Assembly: GCA_963741505.1 (NCBI GenBank) | Contig: CAVUIJ010000006.1 | Location: 186,001-250,000, forward strand | Reading direction: 5' to 3' | Length of the DNA: 64,000 nt | From: JAKFWF01 sp963741505 | GTDB taxonomy: Bacteria; Pseudomonadota; Alphaproteobacteria; Rhizobiales; Hyphomicrobiaceae | In this document: one piece after another, positions 56,185-64,000 of the stretch | Layout of the letters: each line of letters opens with the position of its first letter | Position numbering within the stretch: the first letter of the stretch is position 1 | Made by a program: the position numbers and the translations under genes | The notes under the pieces: model-generated | Database searches by the model: none | Seen by the model: only the letters and a program-made list of their open reading frames with translations | What the model was told of the DNA's origin: nothing

Positions 56185-56272
56185 TGCCTCTTTGTGTGAT
56201 TGCCCGATACTCCAAATCATCTGATGCCACTGATGCCACGCTGCAAGCAGAACAGCTAGATCCAAATAAGTC

Positions 56273-57010
56273 TCACCGTTTCTGGATCATCTCGAGACTG
56301 GCCCGCACGCTGCCGACGCCTGCTGGCAGCTCCACCGGCAATACGAATTTGCGTCGCTTGCCGGGTTGCACGAGGCCGATGCCGATCGTCTCGTTGAGCA
56401 TTCCCGGCGTCAGCGTCGTCGACCAGCCGGCAGCCGCCAGCCGGATCGTCGATTGCGGCAGCAGCGCATGGACCTTGCTCGGGTTTTGCACGGTGAGGGT
56501 CGGATGGCGCTTGCCCTGCTTATCAGTGGTGACGCCGGTGTCGACGATCTGCAGGGACGGCGCACCTTGCGGCGGCGCCACGTTGATGATCACGCCCATG
56601 CTCATGACGATTTGAACGCCGCTCTTGCCTTGCGGCAGCTTGACCGGGATCTGGTTCATGTAGAGCAGGTAGCTCTGGCTCGCTGCCAGCATCGGATCGC
56701 CGAGCCACTGGACCCGGAAATTCTGGGTTGCGCCGGGCGCAATCAGTGCCTGCGGCGGCATGACCAGGAACTCGTCGCTGGTCTTCACCGGCTTCGGCAT
56801 GCCCATCTCGTCGAGCGATACGCTCTGGATCACCGCCTCGACCGGCAGTGGCACGCTACTGTTGTTGACGACGGTAATCTGACCGCGGCTGTGCGAGCCA
56901 GCCGATATCAGTTCGACCTGGGTCGGCGAAACAGTCATCGCATGAGCGGCCTCGCCCGGCGCGATCAACGCGAACATCAACACGGCTGCAACTAGTCTGA
57001 ACAACGACAT
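56273..57010 (-). CDS. Pilus periplasmic chaperone (PapD/CsuC-like)
   Basis: 245 residues from the ATG at 57010; the signal peptide ends GEAAHA. Two immunoglobulin-like domains follow: MTVSPTQVELISAGSHSRGQ opens the first (G1-type strand FLVMPPQALIAPGATQNFRV with the conserved Pro run), and YLLYMNQIPVKLPQGKSGVQ is the typical segment before domain 2. The chaperone stabilises SCPU pilins by donor-strand complementation and hands them to the usher. It lies 88 bases before the usher gene and 106 bases after the pilin gene. Confidence 0.9.
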   Translation of the reverse strand: MSLFRLVAAVLMFALIAPGEAAHAMTVSPTQVELISAGSHSRGQITVVNNSSVPLPVEAVIQSVSLDEMGMPKPVKTSDEFLVMPPQALIAPGATQNFRVQWLGDPMLAASQSYLLYMNQIPVKLPQGKSGVQIVMSMGVIINVAPPQGAPSLQIVDTGVTTDKQGKRHPTLTVQNPSKVHALLPQSTIRLAAAGWSTTLTPGMLNETIGIGLVQPGKRRKFVLPVELPAGVGSVRASLEMIQKR

Positions 57011-57116
57011 CGTGGCCCCACTGAAGCTGATGGAAACTCGGTGATTTTCTGACGATGAGGGCGTGACCGGGGATAGAACCCAGCCACGCACTTCAAGACT
57101 TGCTGTGGTCCGCGCC

Positions 57117-57655
57117 CTATTGCGGCGTCAGCGTCACGCGCAGGGTGTCGGTAGTAATTGCCCATGACAAGCGGCTGCGCGTTGGCTCCCGGCGTGATCG
57201 TGACCGACAAGCTGCCGGTATTGGCGCCGACCGCCTGGGCTGTGCCTGCCTCGGCGCCTGCTGCAGTGGCGACGGTGGCCGTATTGACCGTCGCGGTGAC
57301 GCTGTTCCAGGTGGCCGAGCCGGTGTAGTTGATGATGTTGTCGAAGCCGCGGCACCGAACCGGGGCCGGTGAGGCCGCCGCCCTGCGACGTCAACTGCAG
57401 GTTCGCCGGGGCGTTGCAAGCGACGTTAGTGTAAGGCGCATTGGTCGGCGTTACGGGCGTCGTGTCGACATCGGCAGCGGCAGTGATCGCGATCGTCGCT
57501 GTGTCGACTGCGCCGTTAGCGGCAAGGTTGACTGTGCATAGCTTGGGCACGGTCGCATTGATGGTGATGTCCTGAGTAGCGGTCTGGGCATTCGCGGCAC
57601 CGGCGATGAGCGAGGCCGCAGCCGTCATCGCCACGGCCAAGATAGATTTGCGCAT
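57117..57655 (-). pseudogene. Csu-type major pilin (spore-coat-U domain), two frame breaks
   Basis: About 179 residues expected. From the ATG at 57655: signal peptide KSILAVAMTAAASLIAGAAN, then TATQDITINATVPKLCTVNL and APANLQLTSQGGGLTGPGS. A shift near 57350 gives the central part (NIINYTGSATW-like), continuing to SVTITPGANAQPLVMGNYY. A second near 57150 gives TDTLRVTLTPQ at the stop. Both can be repaired by one base each. A single SCPU domain and its place as first gene of the cluster mark it as the shaft pilin (CsuA/B-like). Confidence 0.75.
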
Positions 57656-57878
57656 TTGGAAGCTCCATATTCTGGGGTGTCTGAGTGGTTTGTGGCGCTG
57701 ACGCTCAGACACAGGTGGAACTGACAAATGCCCCTGCACCGATAAGCCACCTGGGCTCGACAACGGTCGATCCATGAATGAGACGTTTTAGATAAGTTTG
57801 TTTAACATTCTCTAAAGTATCCACAACCTATGATTGCAATACTGGCAACTGGTCTCCGACGGGCTCACAGCACTTGGC
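57656..57878 (-). promoter_or_regulatory. Leader/promoter region of the pilus operon with a long inverted repeat
   Basis: AT-rich bases around 57781-57850 are the likely promoter zone for the minus-strand pilus operon. In the leader, GTGTCTGAG (57677-57685) and CTCAGACAC (57714-57722) form a perfect 9-bp inverted repeat with a 28-base loop, ending about 22 bases before the pilin start. It could be an mRNA stem that affects pilin translation or stability, or a regulator site. Confidence 0.4.
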
Positions 57879-59039
57879 TCAGATGCAAACCGTGTATTCC
57901 GGGCGAAGCCTGCTTAGGATTTCGGGTCCTGCGGCCGTGACGGCAATGGTGTGGCCGAGCGACATGGCGAGGTTCTTTGCTGCATCGATCAGGATGGCGT
58001 GCAGGAACAGCACCATGCCCGGCACCAGAGGGAGCGGGTTGCCGGAATAGATCATCGGCGGCACATCCATCCACGTCGGACGGTAGAGGGCGCCGAGTGA
58101 GTAGCCGCACGCCGACATGCGTGCGTGCCCGAAACCGGCAGCGTCAAAAACCCGCCGATGCGCATCGTCGATGCCGCCGATCGGCCGCCCCGGCGCGGCG
58201 GCCTCCGTCATCGCAGCCAGGGCATCGCGGGTGACTTCGAACATGCGCCGCTGCTCATCCTGGCCCTTGCCGATCGCCACCGTGCGCATGAGACAGGCCG
58301 AATAGCGCCGATAGCTGCCGGCGAACTCCATCGTCAGCTGGTCGACGGCATCGAGGTGGCGAAAGCCGGTTGCACTGCGGATCAGCAGTGCGCGATCGCC
58401 CGAACCGAGGACTGGCCCGGACGGTGGCGGGTCACCGCCCCCCGCGAGGATCGGTACCGACCCGGCGGCTGCGATGTCGCCCTCGAATGCGCCCGGCCGC
58501 GCGGTCGCAAGCATCGCCTCCAGCGATTGATCGGCGAGCTCAGCCGCGCGCCTGACGTAGGCCAGCTCGGCCGCCGACTTGACGAGGCGCAGATTGCGAA
58601 CGATATGCGAAGCGTCGACCAGTTCGCACCAGCCGGCCAGCCGATTGCGGATCAGCTCGTACTTGTCGGCGGTCAGGCCGAACGAGCGCATCTCGATCCC
58701 GACGCGGGCGCCTTTGAGCTTCTTCTCCGCCAGGATCGCCAGCAGGTCTTGCGCCGGATCAACGCCCTGCCTGTCGTACCAGATGCGGATGTCGTCGATG
58801 GTCGAGGTCCGCTTTGCCTGTTCGAGATCGGGGCGGCGCGTGAGCAGAACGATTGGGCTGTCATCAGCCGTCAGCACGGCGCATTGGAAGAAGACGAAAC
58901 CCGAGGTGTCGAAGCCGGTCAGATAGTAGTGGCTCTCCTGCGCCGTCAGGATCAGCGCATCGAGTTGCTCGTTGCGCAAGGCAGCGCGGGCGGATGCGAC
59001 CCGCACGGCAAATTCACTCCGCTCGAAATGCAGCGCCAT
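57879..59039 (-). CDS. M24/creatinase-fold hydrolase without the usual metal ligands
   Basis: 386 residues from the ATG at 59039. The N-terminal creatinase domain (ALRNEQLDALILTAQESHYY, LTGFDTSGFVFFQ) and the C-terminal pita-bread domain are both present. The M24 dinuclear metal site (Asp, Asp, His, Glu, Glu) cannot be found: the Asp-Asp segment reads MEFAGSYRRYSACLMRT, the His segment CGYSLGALYRP and the Glu segment VLFLHAIL. This fits metal-independent relatives such as creatinase and ectoine-hydrolase-like enzymes. It is co-directional with the M20-type gene (28-base gap); together they may open and deacylate an amide such as a cyclic amidine or peptide-like solute. Confidence 0.8.
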   Translation of the reverse strand: MALHFERSEFAVRVASARAALRNEQLDALILTAQESHYYLTGFDTSGFVFFQCAVLTADDSPIVLLTRRPDLEQAKRTSTIDDIRIWYDRQGVDPAQDLLAILAEKKLKGARVGIEMRSFGLTADKYELIRNRLAGWCELVDASHIVRNLRLVKSAAELAYVRRAAELADQSLEAMLATARPGAFEGDIAAAGSVPILAGGGDPPPSGPVLGSGDRALLIRSATGFRHLDAVDQLTMEFAGSYRRYSACLMRTVAIGKGQDEQRRMFEVTRDALAAMTEAAAPGRPIGGIDDAHRRVFDAAGFGHARMSACGYSLGALYRPTWMDVPPMIYSGNPLPLVPGMVLFLHAILIDAAKNLAMSLGHTIAVTAAGPEILSRLRPEYTVCI

Positions 59040-59067
59040 GGTTGCGGCTCCTCTCCAGTTCGTCGCC

Positions 59068-60666
59068 TCACGCCGCGCCGGCGCCATCATCGGGTGTGGT
59101 TGGGATCACCCATTCGCGGCAGCCTCGCGGGGTCTCGATGTACTCCGGCCAGCGATAGTGGATCGGCGCGGGATAGTCGCATAACGGCGCGAGCCACGTC
59201 TTGCCGCCGATACCGCCGCCCGTGCGGTCCTCGAATTCGCGTCTCGCCGCGGCGAGCAGACCCGGCTGCTCGAGCAGATCAATGATGGTCATGCCAATCG
59301 TCTGAGCGGCAACAGACGTCATCGGATCAATGCAAGGAGGTAGGCCGCCGAGCGCGTTGATCACCCAGGCCGGATAGGCGTAACCCGGACGCGGCGCCTG
59401 CAACAGTGGCCGACCAACCATCAGGCGAGCGGTCGGGGCGTGCCAGCAATATTCGGTGTAGTCATCGGACGAGGCGTTGATCTGGCTCGGTGGCAGTCGC
59501 TGCCGCTCGATGCGTTCAGCCTCTTCGGGGTCAGTCAACTGCTCGATGATCGGCAGATAGGGCTTTTCCATCGGCTCGAGGCCAAGGTTCTTTTGGATCG
59601 CCTGGGCCAGACGGATGGCTTCGCCCTCAAAGCGCGGCGCTCCGACCGTCTCGAGATTACGATAGGTCGTTCGCGCCATGACGTGGTTGGCGAGGCCGGG
59701 CCGCGATTTCGAGATCCAACTGCGCCGCCAGGTGCAATGAGCAAGGCGCGCCGCGTTCTGTGCAAAGTGATCGAGGCCGCACACGACATGCTCGGCCATT
59801 TCGATCGTCGGCACCCGGATGTAGTACATGATCTGCGCGAGGCTGGCCGGCAGATTGTCGGCGGTCGCCTGGCCCATGGTCAGGATCGCCTCGTTCATGG
59901 TCCAGCTCGAACCGCTCGGCAACAGGCTGTCCTTCAGCGCCTTGCCGAAGCCGTACAACGCAATCACCGCGTCGTTAGCGCCCGGCGCGCGCGAGCCTGC
60001 ATGATAGCCGGGGATCGCTGATGAATTCTGCGTGGAGAGCCAGCTCTCGGGCTCGTCGCAGGTAAAGCTGTAGAGCACACCATAGCCAGCACCGGAGTGG
60101 GTATCCCAGCGGACCGTATTGCAGTACGGCAGCGCCCAAAACGGATGAAATGAGATAGCCGCATCGAGATCATCGTAGTAGCCACGAGCAGCGTGTATCG
60201 GCTTTGATCCGCGTGTCTTCTCGGCGCATTCCCCAAAAAACTTGAGCCGCCCCTTGATGCCGTGCGTCTGCATCGCGGCCTTGGCGGCGAGAAACCCGCC
60301 GAGTGACGAGATGCCGAGCGCCGAATGCGGGTCGGTGTGGCCACCCGCGTGCGGGCTGAGCCCCGCGCGTGGACGTTTGACCACGTCTGCGGCCTGACAA
60401 TTGCCGGGCACGGCGTCGTACTCGGCATAGCCGCCGATCGTCGGCCCATTGCCGTTTTGCCATGTGGCGCAGAACGCCGTCGGCATTCCGGCGCTGCCGC
60501 TTTCGACCGCAAACCCTTCGCGACGCAAAATGTCGACGTAAAGCGCCGACGAACGGTATTCCCGCCACGCCGTCTCGCCGAAATCCCAGATCGTCGCGCA
60601 CCATTCGGAAAGTTGGCCGAGGTTGCCGCCAACCCAAGTGCGCGCAGTGTTCTTCGCCGACGTCAT
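59068..60666 (-). CDS. M20-family amidohydrolase (AbgB-like), altered metal motifs
   Basis: 532 residues, longer than usual for AbgB-like M20D enzymes (about 450-480). IGGYAEYDAVPG (about 75-86) carries the central Asp. The next block, usually GHGCGHN, reads PHAGGHTDPHSALG, so the Cys is Gly. The usual EE pair is in GECAEKTRG, where the second Glu is Lys. MNEAILTMGQATADNLPAS is the lid-domain segment. The fold is secure. Metal binding may be weakened or reshaped. No signal peptide is seen, so it is cytosolic. It heads the two-gene minus-strand operon and is divergent from the polyamine-type importer, suggesting a shared substrate. Confidence 0.8.
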   Translation of the reverse strand: MTSAKNTARTWVGGNLGQLSEWCATIWDFGETAWREYRSSALYVDILRREGFAVESGSAGMPTAFCATWQNGNGPTIGGYAEYDAVPGNCQAADVVKRPRAGLSPHAGGHTDPHSALGISSLGGFLAAKAAMQTHGIKGRLKFFGECAEKTRGSKPIHAARGYYDDLDAAISFHPFWALPYCNTVRWDTHSGAGYGVLYSFTCDEPESWLSTQNSSAIPGYHAGSRAPGANDAVIALYGFGKALKDSLLPSGSSWTMNEAILTMGQATADNLPASLAQIMYYIRVPTIEMAEHVVCGLDHFAQNAARLAHCTWRRSWISKSRPGLANHVMARTTYRNLETVGAPRFEGEAIRLAQAIQKNLGLEPMEKPYLPIIEQLTDPEEAERIERQRLPPSQINASSDDYTEYCWHAPTARLMVGRPLLQAPRPGYAYPAWVINALGGLPPCIDPMTSVAAQTIGMTIIDLLEQPGLLAAARREFEDRTGGGIGGKTWLAPLCDYPAPIHYRWPEYIETPRGCREWVIPTTPDDGAGAA

Positions 60667-60889
60667 AGCTCCATTCCCCGAATGCCGACCTAAATCCCCG
60701 TTGCCAATAGGGCGTCATGAATGCAGGACCCATCTGCATGGACGGCAAATAGCTATGCAGCCGGGCCCCTTCCCTCAAATTCTCTTGACTTGGGAGCCTC
60801 GGACGCGATGTGATCCAAAGCCAGAAAAACACCAGCCAAGAAACGATGATCGCGAGTTTTCTTCAAAGTCGCTCACCGGGGAGTGAAGC
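60667..60889. promoter_or_regulatory. Divergent promoter region between hydrolases and importer
   Basis: The 223 bases must hold promoters for both operons. TTGACT at 60785-60790 is a fair -35 box for the plus-strand importer; the matching -10 around 60808-60813 is weak. No clear palindrome was seen. Confidence 0.4.
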
Positions 60890-61945
60890 ATGCGTAAAGT
60901 TCTGTTGGCAATGACCGCGGTACTTGGCGGGACTCTGGGCTTGGGGGTGACCGACGCCTTCGCCCAGAAGAAGACACTTACGATCTCGTCTTGGGGCGGC
61001 GCCTTTCAGAAGGCGCAGAAAGAAGCCTGGTTCGGCATTGTCGAGAAGGACCTCGACGTCGCCATCAAGGAGGACACCACCTCCGGCATCGCCGACGTGC
61101 GCACCCAGGTCGCCTCCGGCAAGCCAACGTGGGATCTGACCACTCAGGGCATGTATACATGCCTGCTGCTGGAGAAGGAGGGCAAGCTCGAGCCGCTGAG
61201 CGAGGAGGTGCAGGCCATCGCCAAGGACGTGCCGCAGGCCCTGCGCTCCAATTCGTGCGTCTCGCAAATCGTCTACTCCGTTGCCATTGGCTGGCGCGAA
61301 AAGGCCTTCCCCGGCAAGGAGCCGCACGGCTGGGCCGCGTTCTGGGACGTCAAGAACTTCCCGGGCCAGCGCTCGCTCCGCAAGCACCCGATTTACGCGC
61401 TCGAGCAGGCGCTGATCGCCGACGGCGTGCCGATGGACAAGCTTTACCCGATCGACGTCGACCGCGCCTTCAAGAAGCTCGAGGAGTTGAAGCCGCACGT
61501 GCTGGTGTGGTGGAGTTCGGGCGCCCAGTCGGCGCAGGTGTTGAAGGATGGCGAGGTTGACATGGTCGCGGCCTGGAACGGCCGTATCCAGGCGCTCGAG
61601 ACCGAACCCGAGGGCAAGGGCGGCAAGATCAAGACGAACTTCAACCAGCAGATCCTGGTCTCGGACGCCTGGATGGTGCCGAAGGGCGCGCCCAACAAGG
61701 ACCTCGCCATGAAGGCCATCGCCATCATGATGCGGCCCGAGATCAACGCCCGCATCTCGAACGAGATCAACTATGCGCCGGCCAACTCCAAGTCCTACGA
61801 CACCGGCGTGATCAAGCAGGAGAAGCTGGCCGGGCTGCCAAATACGCCTGAGAACTTGAAGAAGGGCTTTGTCCAGGACGTCCACTGGTGGGTCGCCAAT
61901 GCGGACGAGATGGTGAAGCGCTTCGATGCGTTCCTGCAGAAGTAG
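60890..61945 (+). CDS. Polyamine-type ABC substrate-binding protein (PotD-like)
   Basis: 351 residues from the ATG at 60890 with GGGGAG upstream. The signal peptide ends DAFAQ (about 25). The mature protein starts KKTLTISSWGGAFQKAQKEA, the usual opening of spermidine/putrescine-type SBPs, with WDLTTQGMYTCLLLEKEGKL, GWAAFWDVKNFPGQRSLRKH and MVAAWNGRIQALETEPEGKG as further family blocks. The ligand is likely a polyamine, amino-acid derivative or opine-like amide. A strong hairpin separates it from the ATPase gene. Confidence 0.9.
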   Translation: MRKVLLAMTAVLGGTLGLGVTDAFAQKKTLTISSWGGAFQKAQKEAWFGIVEKDLDVAIKEDTTSGIADVRTQVASGKPTWDLTTQGMYTCLLLEKEGKLEPLSEEVQAIAKDVPQALRSNSCVSQIVYSVAIGWREKAFPGKEPHGWAAFWDVKNFPGQRSLRKHPIYALEQALIADGVPMDKLYPIDVDRAFKKLEELKPHVLVWWSSGAQSAQVLKDGEVDMVAAWNGRIQALETEPEGKGGKIKTNFNQQILVSDAWMVPKGAPNKDLAMKAIAIMMRPEINARISNEINYAPANSKSYDTGVIKQEKLAGLPNTPENLKKGFVQDVHWWVANADEMVKRFDAFLQK

Positions 61946-61964
61946 GCGCAGCGATGTGAAAGGG

Positions 61965-61995
61965 CCGCCCAGCCACACGTGTTGTGGCTGGGCGG
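61965..61995 (+). promoter_or_regulatory. Intercistronic hairpin after the PotD-like gene
   Basis: A perfect 13-bp stem (CCGCCCAGCCACA at 61965-61977 with TGTGGCTGGGCGG at 61983-61995) encloses a 5-base loop. No T-run follows. It sits 19 bases after the SBP stop and 34 bases before the ATPase start, the usual place for an element that raises SBP over ATPase levels. Confidence 0.7.
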
Positions 61996-62029
61996 GTTCG
62001 CGTCAGGGGCGGCGGGCGGGAGGTTGCTG

Positions 62030-63124
62030 GTGCACTCGGACAATGGCAATACGATCTCACTGCCGATCTCGATCCGAGCGATCAGGAAAACATACGGCTC
62101 GTTTGCGGCGCTCGATTCGATCAGCCTCGATATCGCCAGCGGGGAATTCATTACGCTGCTCGGGCCATCGGGCTCGGGCAAGACCACGCTGCTGATGGTA
62201 CTGGCCGGCTTCATTCGGCCCGACAGCGGTGAAATCAAGTTCGGCGACCAGGACGTCTCGCTCGTGCCGCCGCACAAACGCAACGTCGGCATGGTGTTCC
62301 AGAACTACGCGCTGTTTCCGCACATGACAGTAGCAGCCAACGTCGCCTATCCGCTGAGGCTGCGAAAGATCGACAAGAGAGAAGCGGCCGACCGCGTCGC
62401 CCGCACCCTCGACCTGGTGCAGTTGTCCGGCTTCGGCGACCGTCACATCGATCAACTGTCCGGCGGCCAGCGCCAGCGCGTGGCGCTTGCCCGCGCCATC
62501 GTCTTCGAGCCGCGCATCCTGCTGATGGACGAGCCGCTATCGGCGCTCGACAAGAAGCTGCGCGAGCAGATGCAGATCGAGATCCGTCATCTGCATCAGC
62601 GCCTCGGCATGACCACCGTCTACGTCACGCACGATCAGCGCGAGGCGCTGACCATGTCGGATCGTGTCGCCGTCATCGACCAGGGCCTCTTCCGTCAGAT
62701 CGGTCAGCCGCGTGAGATCTACGAGCGGCCGGCCAGCCGGTTCATCGCGGAGTTCATCGGTGAATCCAATTTCCTGCCTGTCACGGTGCGTGATGGCGCC
62801 GCCCACTTCGGTCCACGCGCGCTGCGGCTGGCGGCCCCGATCGCCGACCCCGCGACCGAGCAGTTTCTAATTGTACGCCCGGAGAAGTTGCGCGTGCTCG
62901 GCGCCGAAGAGGCCAGCGGCGACAATGTGTTCGATGGCACCGTCAAGGAGGTCGTCTATCAGGGTGAGAGCTCACTGCTCTACATCATATTGGGATCGAA
63001 CCACGAGATCGCGATCCGACAGACCTCGATCAGCGCCAACACGCCATCGGCGCCCGGCCAACGGGTGCGGCTGGCATTGGCGCCGGGCGACAGCATCATC
63101 GTGCCGGCAGAGGCGCGACCATGA
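62030..63124 (+). CDS. Polyamine-type ABC transporter ATPase (PotA-like)
   Basis: 364 residues from the GTG at 62030, six bases after GGGAGG (62018-62023); an earlier in-frame GTG at 61979 lies inside the hairpin and is unlikely. Walker A is GPSGSGKTT, the Q-loop VFQNYALFPHM, signature LSGGQRQRVALARA, Walker B RILLMDEPLSALD and the H-loop YVTHDQREALTMSDR. A C-terminal TOBE domain (FIGESNFLPVTVRDG to the end) is typical of PotA/CysA-type ATPases. The stop overlaps the permease start as ATGA (63121-63124). Confidence 0.9.
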   Translation: MHSDNGNTISLPISIRAIRKTYGSFAALDSISLDIASGEFITLLGPSGSGKTTLLMVLAGFIRPDSGEIKFGDQDVSLVPPHKRNVGMVFQNYALFPHMTVAANVAYPLRLRKIDKREAADRVARTLDLVQLSGFGDRHIDQLSGGQRQRVALARAIVFEPRILLMDEPLSALDKKLREQMQIEIRHLHQRLGMTTVYVTHDQREALTMSDRVAVIDQGLFRQIGQPREIYERPASRFIAEFIGESNFLPVTVRDGAAHFGPRALRLAAPIADPATEQFLIVRPEKLRVLGAEEASGDNVFDGTVKEVVYQGESSLLYIILGSNHEIAIRQTSISANTPSAPGQRVRLALAPGDSIIVPAEARP

Positions 63125-64000
63125 CCGCCTCGGCGACCACGCGCGCAGCCATCGGGGTTGCCGGCGCCGGCCGCGACGCTCCCAACGCGAAGCAATTGAG
63201 GGCCCAGGAGCGGACGGAGAACCTCGCGCTTGCAAGCCTTGCCGCTCCGGGGCTGATCCTGATCACTATTGTCTCTCTGGTGCCGATCGCGTGGCTGTTC
63301 TGGCTGTCATTTCGCGGCCCGGACGGATTCACCATGGCGCACTACCTTCGGCTGCTGCATCCATCTTACACGATGACGCTGCAGACCACCTTCGAGCTGT
63401 CGTTTCTGGTCACTGCGATCTGCATCCTGCTCGGCTACCCGCTCGCCTACGTGATCGCGCAGGCGCGCCCGCGGATGGCGGCACTGCTGCTGCTGCTGGT
63501 AATGTTCCCGATCTGGACGTCACTGCTGGTGCGTTGCTACGCGTGGCTCGTTCTGCTGCAGCGGCGCGGGCTGGTGAATACCTGGCTGACGGACATGGGT
63601 TTCATCGACGCGCCCCTGAGGCTGATGCACAACTTCACCGGCACCGCCATCGGCATGGTGCATATCATGCTGCCTTTCATGGTGCTGCCGCTCTACGCCT
63701 CCATGCGTGCCATCAGCATGGACTACATGCGCGCGGCGTCGAACCTTGGGGCCTCGCCGGTCAAGGCGTTCTGGCACATATACGTGCCGCTTTCGCTGCC
63801 GGGCCTCGCTGCCGGCATCATTATCGTCTTCGTGCTCTGCCTCGGCTTCTACGTTACGCCCGCTTTGCTTGGCGGCGGCCGGGTGATGATGTGGTCGATG
63901 CAGATCGAGCGCAACGTCACCTATCATGCCGACTGGGGGGCCGCGAGCGCGCTTGGCGTCGTGCTGCTGGCCATGACGCTCGGCATTCTGTGGGTGGTCG
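63121..64000 (+). CDS. Polyamine-type ABC transporter permease (PotB-like), truncated by the window
   Basis: 293 residues are visible, open at the right edge. After a polar N-terminus come helices LAAPGLILITIVSLVPIAWL, LSFLVTAICILLGYPLAYVI, and further segments with MFPIWTSLLVRCYAWLVLLQ. The EAA loop YMRAASNLGASPVKAFWHIY and VPLSLPGLAAGIIIVFVLCL matches PotB-type permeases. A partner PotC-like gene is expected just beyond 64000. Translational coupling to the ATPase is by a four-base overlap. Confidence 0.9.
   Translation, partial: MTASATTRAAIGVAGAGRDAPNAKQLRAQERTENLALASLAAPGLILITIVSLVPIAWLFWLSFRGPDGFTMAHYLRLLHPSYTMTLQTTFELSFLVTAICILLGYPLAYVIAQARPRMAALLLLLVMFPIWTSLLVRCYAWLVLLQRRGLVNTWLTDMGFIDAPLRLMHNFTGTAIGMVHIMLPFMVLPLYASMRAISMDYMRAASNLGASPVKAFWHIYVPLSLPGLAAGIIIVFVLCLGFYVTPALLGGGRVMMWSMQIERNVTYHADWGAASALGVVLLAMTLGILWVV

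Noticed and set aside
61979..62029. Upstream GTG start for the PotA-like ATPase
   Set aside because: It lies inside a 13-bp hairpin and lacks a ribosome-binding site; the GTG at 62030 has GGGAGG at good spacing.
1..64000. CRISPR arrays, tRNA/rRNA genes, insertion sequences, prophage or conjugation genes
   Set aside because: None could be recognised: no regularly spaced repeats, no transposase or integrase motifs and no tRNA-like cloverleaf were seen by eye. A covariance-model scan would be decisive for small RNAs.

Overview
The window is GC-rich chromosomal DNA, apparently from an alphaproteobacterium of the Hyphomicrobiales type. That placement is an inference from gene content: many ABC importers with overlapping ATGA starts, tandem uncharacterised substrate-binding proteins (SBPs) beside two-component genes, hydantoinase operons and PadH-like NAD(P) oxidoreductases. 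No rRNA, tRNA, CRISPR array, insertion sequence or phage gene was seen.

Layout. 1-7.2 kb: miscellaneous genes, including a membrane protein of unknown role, a SnoaL-like protein, a NodB-type polysaccharide deacetylase, an SbmA/BacA-like half transporter without an ATPase, a Gfo/Idh remnant, and a minus-strand operon of two Lin0512 paralogues plus a HutD-like protein. 7.3-13 kb: a copper/silver RND efflux operon (Cys-rich secreted protein, FixH/YtkA-like protein, CusB, frame-broken CusA, and a 35-residue membrane protein). 13.2-26.5 kb: a long plus-strand catabolic block. It holds three extended SDR paralogues, an RbsC-type sugar ABC importer, an ABM-domain protein and a classical SDR, then a 2-oxoacid:acceptor oxidoreductase (gamma, alpha, beta) with a GltD/PadH-like Fe-S flavoprotein. 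26.7-34.8 kb: a minus-strand operon, hyuA-hyuB-tetR-SBP-ATPase-permease-EamA, with a perfect palindrome just upstream of hyuA that suits TetR autoregulation. 35.1-37.8 kb: an MBL hydrolase, an ACR3-type transporter and a Crp/Fnr regulator.

37.9-47.4 kb is the most unusual unit. Five tandem SBPs of one family, with no permease or ATPase, run by 3-11 nt coding overlaps into a Cache/HAMP/GAF histidine kinase, a DivK-like receiver and a receiver-adenylate cyclase. The layout suggests a multi-ligand sensing array feeding phospho-relay and cyclic-nucleotide output. 47.5-52.4 kb: a BigR/SqrR-like ArsR repressor (two Cys, 66 residues apart) and a DUF2892 protein, divergent from an RND pump, with a perfect palindrome between them. 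52.5-57.7 kb: a Csu-type chaperone-usher pilus cluster. 57.9-64 kb: a pair of unusual hydrolases (M24-like and M20-like, both with altered metal-ligand motifs) divergent from a polyamine-type ABC importer that runs off the window.

A second theme is reading-frame breaks. Many genes (cusA, the sugar ATPase, hyuA, hyuB, MBL, acr3-like, SBP3-5, the histidine kinase, the usher and the pilin) need one or more single-base shifts to be read through. The broken genes keep near-normal length and recognisable family sequence on both sides of each break, and only one clear nonsense codon was noted. Local consensus indel errors therefore explain the breaks at least as well as true pseudogenes. These genes are labelled pseudogene only in the sense of 'not readable as given'.
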